Assembly: GCA_003508835.1 (NCBI GenBank)
Contig: PUFA01000084.1
Coordinates: 248,001-312,000, forward strand
Source of the DNA: Eonycteris spelaea
Taxonomy: Eukaryota; Chordata; Mammalia; Chiroptera; Pteropodidae
Direction of reading: 5' to 3'
DNA: 64,000 nt
Below, piece after piece: positions 12,776-24,690 of this stretch. The notes below the pieces were generated by a model. It was not told the DNA's origin, did not search any database, and saw only the letters and a program-made list of their open reading frames with translations. The first letter of the stretch is position 1; each line of letters starts with the position of its first letter. The translations under genes were made by a program, and so were the position numbers.

Positions 12776-14540
12776 GAACTTAGTTGGCAAGAAAAGATCG
12801 TCATTTTATGGTATTATATGTCAGGAATGACTTATCTGGGCAACATGTCCTACTTAAAATCTAATGTGTAGAATTAAACACAGCACACTTGATAAGGCCT
12901 CTAATTGTATATAGTACTATATACAATTTATTTGCTGTGTACAATAGTACTTCCTAAGTGACCGCTGTCTTTTCAAGAATAACATCACATATAATTCATA
13001 ATGGGCTTGTTCTCTATAAAAATTTCTAAGTCATGTTGTACATCCTCACATAGAAAAAGTGCCTGTCTTGGCTAACAGAGAGTAACACAGCCAGCAGTAC
13101 CACAGGTAATCCAGCTGCAAGGCAAGGAATATAACTGTAGCAAGTGTTTGATTTCTTATGATTCTAATCCTGTTAGATTCTGGACAAACTGCCAGGAAAT
13201 TCTTCTTACTTTAACATATCATAGCATACATTTCTGAAAGGAAAAATAATTCATAACTATACACTAAAAAGGTGAATTTATTTTATATAAATATGTATCA
13301 ATAAATTTGAGTTTAAACAAACAAAAAAGTCAAAGGAAAGCATCCCCATAGATAGGGTTAATCACTTACCTAATCACATCTATCACCTTTTGGCTTACCT
13401 AGAAATTGTTAGGTAGGATGGCATAAGAGACCAAAGATGCTGCAAATGAGTGAAAGGATTGGTTGATGGAAAAATACATATTAATATTTACCTATAAATT
13501 CAGGCCTAAAAGTCACATGATGGTCGAGCCCTACAATAGCATCAGATTATAAACCTTCGCAAGACTATTCGTCTCTACTTCTAGATTTTCCTCCTCCCAA
13601 ACTCAGGTTCATTTACAGTAATGAGGCAGGGTAGTCTGGTGGCTTACCATAGCTTATGCCAGAATAAGGTCATATGCTCAGTCCTATCTTTGATCTTGAG
13701 CCGTAAATAAGAAAAAAACTTTAGGCATTAAAACAGTGGTTTGCCTAGTGGGCTTCATGTATCTTGTTGGTATCATCTTCAATCAGCTGTACATTCATAT
13801 GTCCTTTTCCTAACTCCTAATTCAATTCAAAGTCAATGGACAGATAGTATAGCCTGGCTCATCAGAGGGATTTTTGTATTGGCTTCAAAATAAGTCTCAG
13901 TCAGATCCTTGGTTTCACATTTGAATTAGAATTTTAGAAACAGAGTGAACCCTGAATCAGTCTGAATATGGCTACTACTTTAATGGGAAATAACATAAAG
14001 AGCTAGGGTAGAAGTTACCAATTCAAACTTCTGATTAGTGTTTCTTGATTAGAAACAACTGGATTGACTTTCTGGTTCCCAATGAAGGGCTTCTCTTGTA
14101 TTATGAATAAGCTATCACTAATATTTAGAAATTTAAAATGATTAAGGAGACCAAGTTCAATCTCTTTAGGCCACGGATGTTCAACACTGCTTTTATAATA
14201 ACTATTACTATATATTATTGACTGTCTGGACACCAGCACACAGTTAAAGGTAGGAAACTTGGCTAAAGTTTTAATGGTAGAAAGTGGCAGGGTAAGGTCA
14301 AATATCTGACTCCAAAGCTATGTCCTTCTCATTAAGCAACATAATCTTCCTAATATAGAAGATGCCATCTGTGTAGCCTAGATATCTTCTGTAAAATAAA
14401 GCTAACATTAAATTAAAATAAATTTATCTCTCTATAGATTAATTAACTGGTTGAAATATAGTAATGAATTTCATTTGCCTCTCTTCCCAAAGCCAGAAAC
14501 TAAGATAGGACAAAAACACCTGGTATGTATATAGGCAAAG

Positions 14541-14542
<2 letters not shown>

Positions 14543-14585
<43 letters not shown>
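14543..14585. repeat. (AC)n microsatellite
   Basis: About 21 uninterrupted AC units, broken only at the right end by acaaacaa. Confidence 0.97.
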
Positions 14586-14589
<4 letters not shown>

Positions 14590-14949
14590 ATTTTGGGGTC
14601 ACCATGACAGGTGGAGCCCTGAAAAGGCTAAATGACTCTAATTGTGTTGTTATATTCCCTTTTATGTTCTTCAGAAGTGGCTAAGATATAATCAGGCAAA
14701 GAGCTATCTTTATCAGAATTTTCCCAACATAAAAATGTTTAATATTATGACTCTACTATTCTTGCTACCACAAAATGTATTATATTTCTATCTAGATGTT
14801 AATGAATCAGTGAGTTTTTCTTAGTGTCATATGAACAAGTGTTAAATAATTGTGAATCTTTACTTCTGTTCTTGTTTATCTTGAATTATAAACTCCCAGA
14901 GAACTAGGCTCTTCCACAGACTTTTTAAAAGTGAAAACAGGTCAAATAA

Positions 14950-15180
14950 TTTAGGGTCAGAGGACCTTGAAGTCTGAAGAACTGAGTTGATTCAGACTAA
15001 ACCATTTTTACTAGTAGAGTAACCTTGGATATTATAGAATTTTTTTTCTTAGCCATAATTTCTCCATCCATATAAAATGAGAACAATACCAATTTTAGTT
15101 TGCTCTAGATCAAATAATACAAATGAAAAAATAGCTTGTTTGCTTTAAAGTACTATACCAATGTTGATTACAATTTTTAG
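14950..15180 (+). mobile_element. MIR SINE, decayed
   Basis: gtctgaagaactgagttgat, tagagtaaccttggatatta, ccataatttctccatccata and aaatgagaacaataccaat follow MIR order. Confidence 0.6.
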
Positions 15181-15459
15181 CAAAAGAGGCCTAACAAATT
15201 CAAAATGTAATAATCTATTGCTTTTTTGAACTATAAAAACTAAAAATTATTTTCAAAACCAATTTTTCATGGAACTTAAATGGTAAACTGTGTTTCTGAT
15301 GTTTTATGCGAAGTATATTTTAGTTATTTTGAATTTCTTTGTTAAAACATTGTCTCTTCATGACTCAGCAGCTTCTCACTTTATCACTGCTTTAATGTCA
15401 TATAATTTCAATTGTGATTATTTTTTGTAATTCTCATATTTCTTTATCTCATTTTATTA

Positions 15460-15600
15460 ATGAAAACCAGGAAAAAGCACAGGCTTTACAACCAAATGAA
15501 ACTAAGTTGGAACTCCAGCTCTACTTAAATACTCTGGGCTTCAGTTTTCTCCTCAGAAAAAGGCATATCGTAGGGGTGTAGTATCACATAAGAAAAAAGT
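15460..15600 (+). mobile_element. MIR SINE fragment
   Basis: aaaagcacaggctttacaac, ggaactccagctctactt, gggcttcagttttctcctca: 5' half of a MIR. Confidence 0.6.
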
Positions 15601-16318
15601 AAACTACTGTCTGGAAAATCATTGATTACAATTATCTTTAGGTTTCTTACTTTATTTGGGGTCTAGAACCTTGTCAATTCAGGTTTCTTAAAGTTGCCAA
15701 TCTGTTTATAACCTTTTGTAATGGTTTTCCTCTATTAAAGAAGCTGTATAATCAATTTTGGCTTCTGATTTGATCCCTATAAGCAGCATCAAATATTCAA
15801 TGAGTGCATAAAATTTAGATAAAGGACCTTCCTTTCTGCACACTATTTTAGAGAGAGAACATTGCCCCTTCAAGGCATTTCTTTGGTGGAGTTTCCATGA
15901 TCATTATAGTTGTTTCAGATCATAGAAAATATTTCATTGGGGATTATGGGGAATTTTTACAAAACTACATTACTTTTTTTGGCTCTTAAATTTTCCCTGA
16001 ATTCTCTGTTGGTCTCTCTAGTTTTTCTTATAGGCTTGACAAAATTATTCAGGTTTAGAGTAGAAAAATAACACTATCAAAATTCTATGGAACATTTCAA
16101 AATCTTTCACAAAAGCCTTAGGAATCCCTGCTCTGTATCTCACGAAGTCAGCATCTATGGTTTTAGCCATTGCTTCAGGAAATTTTTATTCATTCACCAT
16201 GAGGTACCTGTGTTTTCAGCACAGCAGATAGTAATAAAGTTTTGAGACAAACTGTGAAGTCTAAAAATTGTGGAGATATAAATAACTTGTTGTTCAGATA
16301 AGAAATTTTCACTTTCAC

Positions 16319-16411
16319 CTGGCAAGTGATGTACTTGATTCCTCTGTCTCACAGCTGGAATTTCATTCCTACAGAAGCCTGGTGTTGCCTCAGGAATTCT
16401 GGTAGCAAGTC
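16319..16411 (-). CDS. STXBP5L: Candidate STXBP5L cassette exon (93 nt, 31 codons)
   Basis: A stop-free 93-nt block with textbook borders: acceptor tattcctttcctttag and donor CCAG/gtgaaagt. Phase 1 at both ends fits exactly between the 24.7-kb and 8.9-kb exons. In that frame it reads G-LATRIPEATPGFCRNEIP then AVRQRNQVHHLP, and its final G starts the next codon. GC content is about 47% (44 of 93) inside AT-rich intron. I do not recognise the peptide from the canonical tomosyn-2 protein, and it does not look like a repeat. It may be a minor or tissue-specific exon, a lineage-specific exon, or a decoy exon. The splice grammar is seen directly; its use in mRNA is inferred. Confidence 0.62.
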
Positions 16412-17190
16412 CTAAAGGAAAGGAATAATAATAATTAAAAAAAAAAACTATTGGCATATAATTTCTTAGCCAAATGAACCAGAATTTTTACCTTAGAGGG
16501 GAATTTCATGATAACTACTTGGAAAGATCTCTATTCTATACCTTTATCTGTGTGTTTTGGTGCTGCCCTAACAGAAAACTGTTTAGAGGGAAGAGGCTTT
16601 CTTCTTTGGAGGCTGTAGTGGAATTCTAGGCACATAGAATCACAAAGAAGGAGCATTCAGATTAGGCTATAAAATCTAGTTGTAATCCAAATTCGAGAAC
16701 AGAACTGGTTACTTCTTTGTTAGCACTTTGTAACATTCACCTCTATATTTTGATAAAGACATCTTTAGTAAAGATATCTAAATAAATATATTTTAATAAA
16801 GAAAAATATTTCTATCGCCTAGACTTCACTTAAACTTAATAGCATAATAAATCTATTGTATATTTTGGAAAGTGAGAATCATGAGGATTGATAGCTATAT
16901 AAGTAGCAGCACTATTAAGATCTAATGCTAGCCTCATAAAAGATGTTCATTTGAGCAAATGATTTTTAAAGGCATAGCTTAAAGGAGGACAAATTAGAAA
17001 AATGCACACCTTGTAGGTAGACATAACGGTACAGCTGAAGACTTGGTTAGTTTTTAGCTCTTTGTCCAAAGAAAAATGTGCTGTTTCCTTTAAGGAAATG
17101 CAGTTCTGTGTCAGAAACTAATAGAGCTAGGGCTGAATGTTAGCTCCTGCTCACCCGCTTTGGAGGTATATTTATGTAGTACACAAATCA

Positions 17191-17215
17191 CATAAACTTA
17201 CCTGGTAAGCAAAAA
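17191..17215 (-). promoter_or_regulatory. STXBP5L: Candidate recursive splice site in STXBP5L intron
   Basis: On the gene's strand a T-rich tract runs into gcttaccag and immediately into gtaagttt, so a strong 3' splice site and a near-perfect 5' splice site share one junction between bases 17201 and 17202. This is the ratchet-point arrangement known from long neuronal introns. An alternative reading is a 26-nt microexon using an AG further upstream (ttcttaaag), but 26 nt would break the frame. Function is inferred. Confidence 0.4.
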
Positions 17216-17764
17216 AGGATTACAAAGCTTTAAGAAAAAAACAATTTGTAAAATTATTAATTTAATGTTAGTTTCTATAGATAGTTCCATTTGGCATGGA
17301 GTACATTTATTTTGTTCAGTAGTTTCTCAGTGGTAGCATATCTAACTGTAGATACTGAAAATAATTTATCGAATAGTTTGGTAAATGAATAAATAATATG
17401 AAATGATTATATTGTCCTGGAAGCTGAGAAGATCAGCATTTTGGTTGGCTCATTGGGATTCTTTCAGCTCCCCATTCCTACTCTATTCTCTCTCATCATC
17501 CTCAAGGAAATATTTAATAGTCCAAAAATTTCACTCTATTTTACTTTTAGTCTGTTGGGCTAAAAGGGGGTCTGAGATCCATATAGAAAAAATCAGAGTT
17601 ATAAAATAACTTCTGGTCTCCAGCTTCTGTGATTCCAACCTCTCTTAATCAGAGATATTGTATAAATGTTTTAATCTATTTTTAGCAGACTTCAAAAGGG
17701 TGAGTGTCTGAGATCCTAAAATAGATACTGAGAGGTGAAGTAACTACTGAAAAAATATTTTTAA

Positions 17765-17941
17765 AAGTTTCACAGAACCACAGTTCTGCAAAAGCATTAG
17801 TATCTCCTGGGAACTAGCTAGAAAACCAAAATGTCAGGCCCTACTCTAGACTTAATAAAATTTTTCTGGCACTCAACAGTCTGTTTTCACAAACTCTTCA
17901 CATGACTCTGATACAGGCTTAAATTTGAGAACCACTGCACT
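17765..17941 (-). mobile_element. MER5-like hAT element
   Basis: Ends in gagaaccactg on the plus strand and includes tctcctgggaactagctaga, gtcaggccctactctag and cacatgactctgatacagg, the inside of MER5-type non-autonomous hAT elements. Confidence 0.7.
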
Positions 17942-18251
17942 AAGAAAAAGAAGGCAAGAATAGTATTGGATCTTAAATACTATATATGCATGAAAAGAGG
18001 AGCTACAAACATAATTGCCATTATTAGTCAAACCTAATTAACTGTTCCTGAGAGACTTGTTAGGAGAAATGGCTGTGTTCCTTTTACAGAAGTTAGAATG
18101 TATTACAAATATCCTATTTTTCCTTAATTATGTATATTGATCCTGTCATTCATGAGTTACCTAAATATTTTAATTGTTTATATTTTCATTTCTTTCCACC
18201 TCTAGAGTTAATAAACTTCATGAGTTTTATAAACTACTGTTAGTCTATTTT

Positions 18252-18440
18252 TTTTTTTTTTTAGGCAAGGTGACCCTTGGTTGACCTCACGGATTGCAAG
18301 GACCTTGTCAGTTTACAATCCCTTATTTTTTTTATTTTTTACACCTACAGCACTTGATCTTCCTACGTGGTCTCCCATCCAAGTACTAACCAGGCCTGAC
18401 CCTGCTTAGCTTCCAAGATCAGACAGGATAGGGCTATAGA
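18252..18440 (-). mobile_element. 5S rRNA-derived SINE (fruit-bat MEG type)
   Basis: On the minus strand: gtctatagccctatcctgtc, ggaagctaagcagggtcagg, cctggttagtacttggatgg, gagacc, then a non-5S tail (gggattgtaaactgacaagg, tccttgcaatccgtgaggtc) and a poly-A. The head is 5S rRNA including its internal control region (box A and box C area). The same tail follows the copy at 63.7 kb, so this is a SINE family rather than a 5S pseudogene. It lies in the STXBP5L intron in sense orientation. Confidence 0.92.
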
Positions 18441-19033
18441 CTTGTTATGTATGGTCTTAAACTTGCTTTTTTCATAGTTACATTTCAGTTTTATGAGACT
18501 GAGCTAAAAAGTCTGTACTTACTCTAACTATACCTTTCCTGATAATCTAGATTGAATACAGGAATTCCTATAACAATAACAAGAGATCGCAGAATGTCGT
18601 TCTAGGTATATATGTTGCTATGGTATTCTGGAAATAATATTGGACACATTCTCCTCTACAGGCTTTAAAAGAGCCCCTTAACACACAACTGTTTTTCTTT
18701 TTCATGGAAAATGAGTGGAATAAGCAAAAACTGATTATTTCTAATATTCTTAATATAAATTCTGTTGACACTTTCCCCAGAAAAATAAATTTCACATATT
18801 TTAACAAATACAAATATGATTTAAAAAGCTGTTAAAAGAACCTCCCATTCCTCAATTATGATTATTTATAATTTAAAGAGCTAGTAAGGAGCTAGTAAAG
18901 ACCTTCCCAATAAACCAGTCTCAAGTAAGCCACTGAATTTTATCACAATCACTTTTGTCTCAAGTAACATAATACAAAAATAGTCAAAACCTTCCTTCTT
19001 TGAAGCAATGTACTTGATTGTATGCAAAATCCT

Positions 19034-20886
19034 CTGAATCAGCTTTGCCAAAAAAAAAAAAAAAAAAGTGGTGTTTCCAGAACTGCTCAACATTAATAAA
19101 AAGAAAAATCATAGAGGACAAAAAGAATGTCTACTAAAAACCAACAGCAATCATCATAATTATGAAATATTGAAAGACTTATCCTGGAGATTGGGAACAG
19201 GGAAAAGATGGCTGCTATTACCACATCTATTCAATATTGTATTAGAGGTCCTAGCTAATTTCTCTTTTAGAAAGAAGAAATGGAACTGTCTTTTTAACAG
19301 GGGCCATAATTGGACATAGATAATCCAAAAGAATTTACAAATTATTGGAATTAAATAAATTTATCAAGTTTTCTGGATATAAGCTCAATATATTAAAAAA
19401 TGTATTTTTATATTCTAACCACAAACAATAAGAAAAATAAATTTAAAATTTCACAATATATAAAAATTAAATACAAAGAAATCTAATGAAAGATATACAA
19501 GACCTCTACAAAGAAAACTAAAAATATTACTGAAAGTAAAGAAGACACAGAAAAAGAGAGCTACCAAATGAAAAATTCAATATTAGTGAATATGCTAATT
19601 CTGCCAATTAATCTATAGATCCAATGAAATTGCATTCACTATCCTAGCATATTTATGTGTGTGCAAACTGTTAAATTGTTTCTAAAGTTAGATGGAAATA
19701 CAAGAGACCTAGAATAGTTATAACATTTTCGAAAAAGCACCACAGAAACAAAATTGGAGAACCTACACTATCAGCCATACTATAAAGTTACAGCAATTAA
19801 AACTACGGAAATGGATAAACAATAGATAAACATGCCGAGGAAATAGAACATAAAGTCTAGAAACACAAACATACACAGTAAAGTACACTAATTTGTGGCA
19901 AAAGTACCAATTTAGTGCAGTGGAGGAAATGATAGTTTTCCCATAAATGCCGTTCATCAACTGGATACCTAAATGTTAGGAAACTTGACACCTTCTTCAC
20001 ATTACATGTATTCCAAATGGAACTTGAACTTAAATGTAAAAGGTAAAACAATAAGACTTCTAGAAGATAAGACTTTCTAGAAGATATAGAAAAATAGCTT
20101 CATGATCTTGGAATGGAAAAAGATATATTTTTAAACAAAACAAAAAGCGCTAACAAAAGAAAATATCGATATGTTATGTTAGCATTAAAAATCTTCTAAA
20201 GACTACCTTTAAAAGAGTTAAAAAATCTAATCACAGAACGGGAAAAGATATTTTGCACTATATACAATAACAAAAAATTTCTGTGTATGTATCCGTCTAC
20301 GTATATACACAGAATTCCTATATATTAAAAAGAAAGTTTACAACACAATTATAAGCAGTAAAAGATTTGCTACCTTATAAAAGAATGTTAAAAGTAGTCA
20401 ATGAACATGAAGCTCAACAAAATCATTAGACGTAGGGATATGCAATTTAATTCCACATTGAGCACTACATACACCCTAGAATAACTAAAATTGAAAAAAA
20501 TTAAACACTGACAATATGGAACAAACAACATTCATACACTGCTAGTGAATGTAAAATTGGTTCAACCATTTTAGAAAACTTGGAAGTATTTACTGAGGCT
20601 GAAAATACGCATATATGTATATGCGTAAGTACCATATGACCCCAAAATTCCCAGATACATGTATAACATAAATTAGTTTATATTTGCATTACAAATTATT
20701 TATGATTAGTCATAATGGCTTTACTTATAATAGCCCCAAACTGAAAACCACCTAAGGTTCTAGTGATAGTCTATATCTTGATTTGCATGTTGTTTTCATG
20801 GTGTATTCATTACTGGAAACTAGTTTAGCTGAACTCTTAAGATTTATGCTCTTTGAGGTTTACATACTATGCCTCAATTACAAAAT
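19034..20886 (+). mobile_element. L1M 3' half (ORF2 C-terminus and 3' end)
   Basis: Starts near an A-run; ORF2 remnant readable from ccacatctattcaatattgt (reverse-transcriptase downstream part), through gcaattaaaactacggaaat-type sequence, to the L1M 3' end with atttgcatgttgttttcatg, aactcttaagatttatgctc and tatgcctcaattacaaaa. Many stops and frameshifts. Confidence 0.75.
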
Positions 20887-21119
20887 TCATCCCAGGAGTG
20901 GTAAGACTAAAGTATACAAAAAAATTCCAAATAAAAAAAAACAGGAGTTGTGGTATTAATAGTAAACAAGGTAGAGTTCAGGTGAAGAACACATAATATG
21001 AAATGAATAATAGTGATTAACGGTAAAGAATGCACTTTTTGTAGACACGTTTTTGAATATCTATGCATGAATATTCTTAAAGAATACAGCAGATACAAGG
21101 AAAAATGGAAACATTTTAG

Positions 21120-21800
21120 TAGGATATTTTAATTCACCTTGTCTCTATACAGAACAAGTCAAGTAATCAAAATATAAGTAAGGACATGAACAAACAATCC
21201 TATAAAAAACGGATAGATAATTTACAGAAAACATATTTAAAGAGCTGTTAAACATATGAAAAGGCATTTAACATTACATACATGTGAGAGGTAAATCAAA
21301 ACTACATTGACAATTCTTTTTTACCTAACAGGCTAGCAAAAAAAAAAAAAAATGGTAACCAATACTTACCTAATATTGCTGGAAGGAAAGAAAATTGTTG
21401 CATGCCCTAAAAAGAGCAATTTGAGAATATCTGTAAAGATTAGACAAACATATCCTCTTCTTCCCCGCAACTCCAATTTTAGGAGTTTATTGATAGATTT
21501 GCCCCCACATATTTAAAATGAGGAATGTACCAAGGTTAGTCACAGCAGCATTGTTCAACATAGCAGAAGATTGGTACCAAACTGTCCTTTAATAGATGAA
21601 ATCATTAAATAGATTTTAGTACATCATGTAATTCAATATATATAACTGTAAATAAGAATAAGAAAATTAATGAAATGGAAAGACAAGTTACACCGTAAAG
21701 TGAAATAAGCAAAGTACAGTGAACTAGATATACTATTTTTGCATAAAACAGGAAGCAAAAAAATTCTTTGTTGTTTTTTTTACAAACACAAATTGACAGA
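21120..21800 (+). mobile_element. L1M 3' fragment, plus arm of inverted pair
   Basis: L1M ORF2/3' UTR sequence: tattgctggaaggaaagaaa, caactccaattttaggagtt, gtcacagcagcattgttcaa, taaatagattttagtacatc. The stretch 21345-21515 is repeated in reverse at 21852-22022. Confidence 0.72.
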
Positions 21801-21844
21801 TAAACAAGCAACTAACAAAATTATTTTTTAAGAGGATGGTACAT

Positions 21845-22030
21845 TCTTCATTTTAAATGTTTGGAGGTATATCTACTGATAAACTCCTAAAATTGGAGTT
21901 GCTGGGTAAAAGAGTATATGCTTGTCTAATCTTTATAGATATTCCCAAATTGCTTGTTTTAGGGTATGCAACAATATTCTTTCTTTCCAGCAATACCACG
22001 CAAGTATTGGTTGTCAAAGTTTGCTTTTTT
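21845..22030 (-). mobile_element. L1M fragment, minus arm of inverted pair
   Basis: Reverse complement of the segment at 21345-21515: aaactcctaaaattggagtt, tctaatctttatagatattc, agggtatgcaacaatattct, ttctttccagcaatacc. Same L1M region in the opposite orientation. Confidence 0.8.
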
Positions 22031-22915
22031 TTAATGGGGAAGGAGAGAAAGGAAATTTTAAAATTCCATTTCTTTTTGATGTTTGAACCATTTAAATGTA
22101 TTACTATTCAAATTTAGATTATGGATGAGAATTTAAAGTATGTTATTTAAATTTGGCATAGGATATTGAATGATATTTTATATTGGAGTTTCTATCATAG
22201 GATCAAAGTAATATTTTTAAAGAGGTTAATTTTGCAACATGACATGCAAAATGAATTGTAAGGAGGAGAGATGGAAAGCAGAGACGCCTGTTAGAAAATT
22301 TTTGTGATACTCTAGGATGAGGTAATACTTAAATTAGGATGGTGACAATAGGAATGCAAAAAAAGGGTAAATGTATGAGATCAAGTTTAAAATAAAAACA
22401 GTAAAATAAGGATTAAAAAGATATGATTAAAAGAAAAATTTACACAAGAACCAAGATTCTACTTAGCCTACATTTCTGAAGAATAAAGATAAACAACTCT
22501 TAAGGGATGGAGTAAATTGAAGAAGTGTCACAATTCTAAATGAGTGTCTAAAAGTCAACTTATTGCTTTATAGAGATTTAAATGTTGGTGAATTTATATA
22601 AAGTTAAAATAAAAAGTTTAAATAAAAATAAATTATAATTTTTTATACTCTAAAACATTATACAGTGTCAAAGATGTAACTAATATTTTGGTGCTCAGAA
22701 ATTTACACATTACTATATAGTACAAAAAATCAGATAAATAGAAATTAGAGAAATAAGCAAACCATTCATAATCCCACCACCCAACAATTTCTACTGTTAA
22801 TAATTCTTTTCATATTTAAAAAATTTATTTCTTTATATTCAAAATTTTAATGTATTTTAATGGATTCATGTTTGACCTTGCTGTTTTACTTCCAACATAT
22901 TATTTAAATTTTTTT

Positions 22916-24297
22916 TTGCCAATATACACCCATCCCTGATTTATCCAAAATTTTTTTACACAAGATTTTTTTATATGTGGTAAACATCTCCCCCACACCG
23001 CGTTTACATGGACTTTTATACATGATTTCCATTTGCGTGGTCTCATTTTACGTGATTCTTTCTTTTTCATTTCCATTATTGACAATTACTCTTCCTAAAA
23101 AAAAATAGCTTAACTCGGCAATGTACAAAGAACTAATACTAGTAGACAATGATTAATGATCTCCTTCATTGGATGGCAAATAAAAAAGGATATGTGTCTA
23201 CTGATATTTTTCAGGACTGGTTTTATAAATGTTTTGCTATAGAAGCTGAAAATTAGATGAAGGAAAAATATCTTTTAAAATGCTTTTATTTCTAAATAAT
23301 GCACCTGGTCATCTACACAATTTAGAGCATCCAAATATAAAAGTTGTATATTTGCCACCACATACATACAACTTCCTTAGTCCAAACCTTTAGATCAAGG
23401 CATTATTTCCACCTTTAAGATTAATTATATTAAATGGAATTTTAATGATATTTTTAATGAATTTGAAGATAATGAATCATTATAGAACCCTGGGATAAAT
23501 ACATAATTTTAAGCTGTATCAAAAATATTGCTTAAGCATCAAGTGATATAAAGCCGTCAACTTTAAATGCTTGCTGGAAAGCAATATGAACTGAAGTGGT
23601 TGTACCAGGGAATATGGTTCCAACAACTGAAGAGGGATTAACTGGCATTATTAATTTATTAAATAAATTTCAAGAAGATTCTGACAATTTGAATGTAGAT
23701 GACATTAACAAATTACTGGTTGATCACAAGTGAACTGATAAATTAATTCACTGAATATCTGATGATCATCCTTCCAATGAATATGGCTGTGACCTGGGAC
23801 CAGTTTCATTCACTGCAGAAAATATTTGCAAAGCTCTTTAATTGGCCACAAAACTGGAAGCTGCAATTCTAGACATTGATTCAAACATCCAATGGGCTTT
23901 AAAATTTTGAAAAGATTTTTTAAAAATGTTTGCTAAGTTTTATGAAAACTTAGCAAAAGACAGGGTTGGAAAAAGATCATCCAAACATAAAAAAGGAAAC
24001 CAAAGTACTTCCAAATATTTTGAGCAATGAAGATAGTGACTTTGTGCCAATTAAAAAGAGAAGGTTGTTTGCTTTAAAGTACAGACATTGACAGCGAATA
24101 AAATTTGTGTTTTTTTTCTGAATTTTCATTAGCATTTTTGTGAAAATATGTGAAATAAATATTTTTATGATTTATATCAGCCTATTTAATATTTTTTGTT
24201 TCATACTGGTGTACTCTATGCGGTTTTCATCCACGTAAAAAAAAGACGCATGGAAAGGACAATCCGAGTAAATTGAGGGACAAACATACGTTTCCAA
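22916..24297 (+). mobile_element. Decayed Tigger-type (pogo) DNA transposon
   Basis: Imperfect terminal inverted repeats: catccctgatttatcc near 22932 and, read in reverse from 24296, gtccctcaatttactcgg. Subterminal sequences are also related (caccgcgtttacatgg against tacgtggatgaaaaccgc in reverse). Between them lies a transposase remnant (separate entry). About 1.4 kb, so internally deleted compared with full-length Tiggers. Confidence 0.8.
23540..24095 (+). pseudogene. Tigger transposase C-terminal remnant
   Basis: Conceptual reading gives LNACWKAI, then TEVVVPGNMVPTTEEGLTGI, later DIDSNIQWALKF and FLKMFAKFYENLAKD. This order is the region after the DDE catalytic core in pogo/Tigger transposases (LNACWKKLWPE... 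and ...LEEMDPNTERF-like). It holds several stops and frameshifts and lacks the DNA-binding and most of the catalytic domain. It is not functional. Confidence 0.78.
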
Positions 24298-24690
24298 ACT
24301 ACAGTCCAGAGCGATGGTATCAAATGATACTGCATCTATGATATATATTTCCCATTAATTCGGTTTTACCTATGAAAAAATAGAGGTTCTGTATAATATT
24401 ACCAATTACTTACTTGGAATTATTAATATATCTTAAAAATAATCTCGTTTGAAATGTCTTTAAAAGTATTGCACTCATGCCTCTGATTTTAATTTTTTGG
24501 GAGGCCAAAATATCTTTAAAGACATTTATTTCTATTTAATTTTGGAATCAAATTTGCTTATGGTTAAATTTCAGAAACTCAATTACACCTTTACTAAAAT
24601 TAGAAATTTTACATTATAAGAATTAAGAAAGTAAAGTAGTAGGTTACTGCAGTGAGTGACCAAAAGCCTGAAAAATACCCTCATGTTTAC

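Larger units (their letters stand above)
8990..16318 (-). other. STXBP5L: STXBP5L intron between 16.3-kb and 8.9-kb exons
   Basis: Mostly AT-rich DNA with several decayed MIR copies and one (AC)n tract. Around 11.7-11.95 kb there is a faint match to an old mammalian interspersed repeat (the phrase gaggtcacctagtc), which I cannot name. 10.0-12.5 and 12.8-14.5 kb hold nothing else I can support. Confidence 0.75.
16412..24690 (-). other. STXBP5L: STXBP5L intron between 24.7-kb and 16.3-kb exons
   Basis: Contains a MER5-like element, a 5S-derived SINE, plus-strand L1M fragments, an L1M inverted pair, a Tigger-like transposon and the candidate recursive splice site. 16.45-17.15, 17.25-17.75 and 22.2-22.9 kb are plain AT-rich DNA in which I see nothing. 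If the 16.3-kb exon is skipped, the intron extends to 8990. Confidence 0.8.

Noticed and set aside
13085..13125. Possible exon after acceptor ccttgccttgcag (minus strand)
   Set aside because: Good acceptor but no usable in-phase donor; nearest GT gives a 14-nt exon.
13640..13720. Possible exon with donor CTATG/gtaagcc (minus strand)
   Set aside because: No convincing acceptor or pyrimidine tract upstream.
18340..18440. A functional 5S rRNA gene
   Set aside because: Head carries many substitutions, lacks a complete 5S 3' end and T-run terminator, and is followed by a SINE tail and poly-A.
21345..21390. Acceptor plus donor pair (ccttccag ... attag/gtaagtatt, minus strand)
   Set aside because: Lies in L1M and gives only about 9 nt; probably chance sequence in the repeat.
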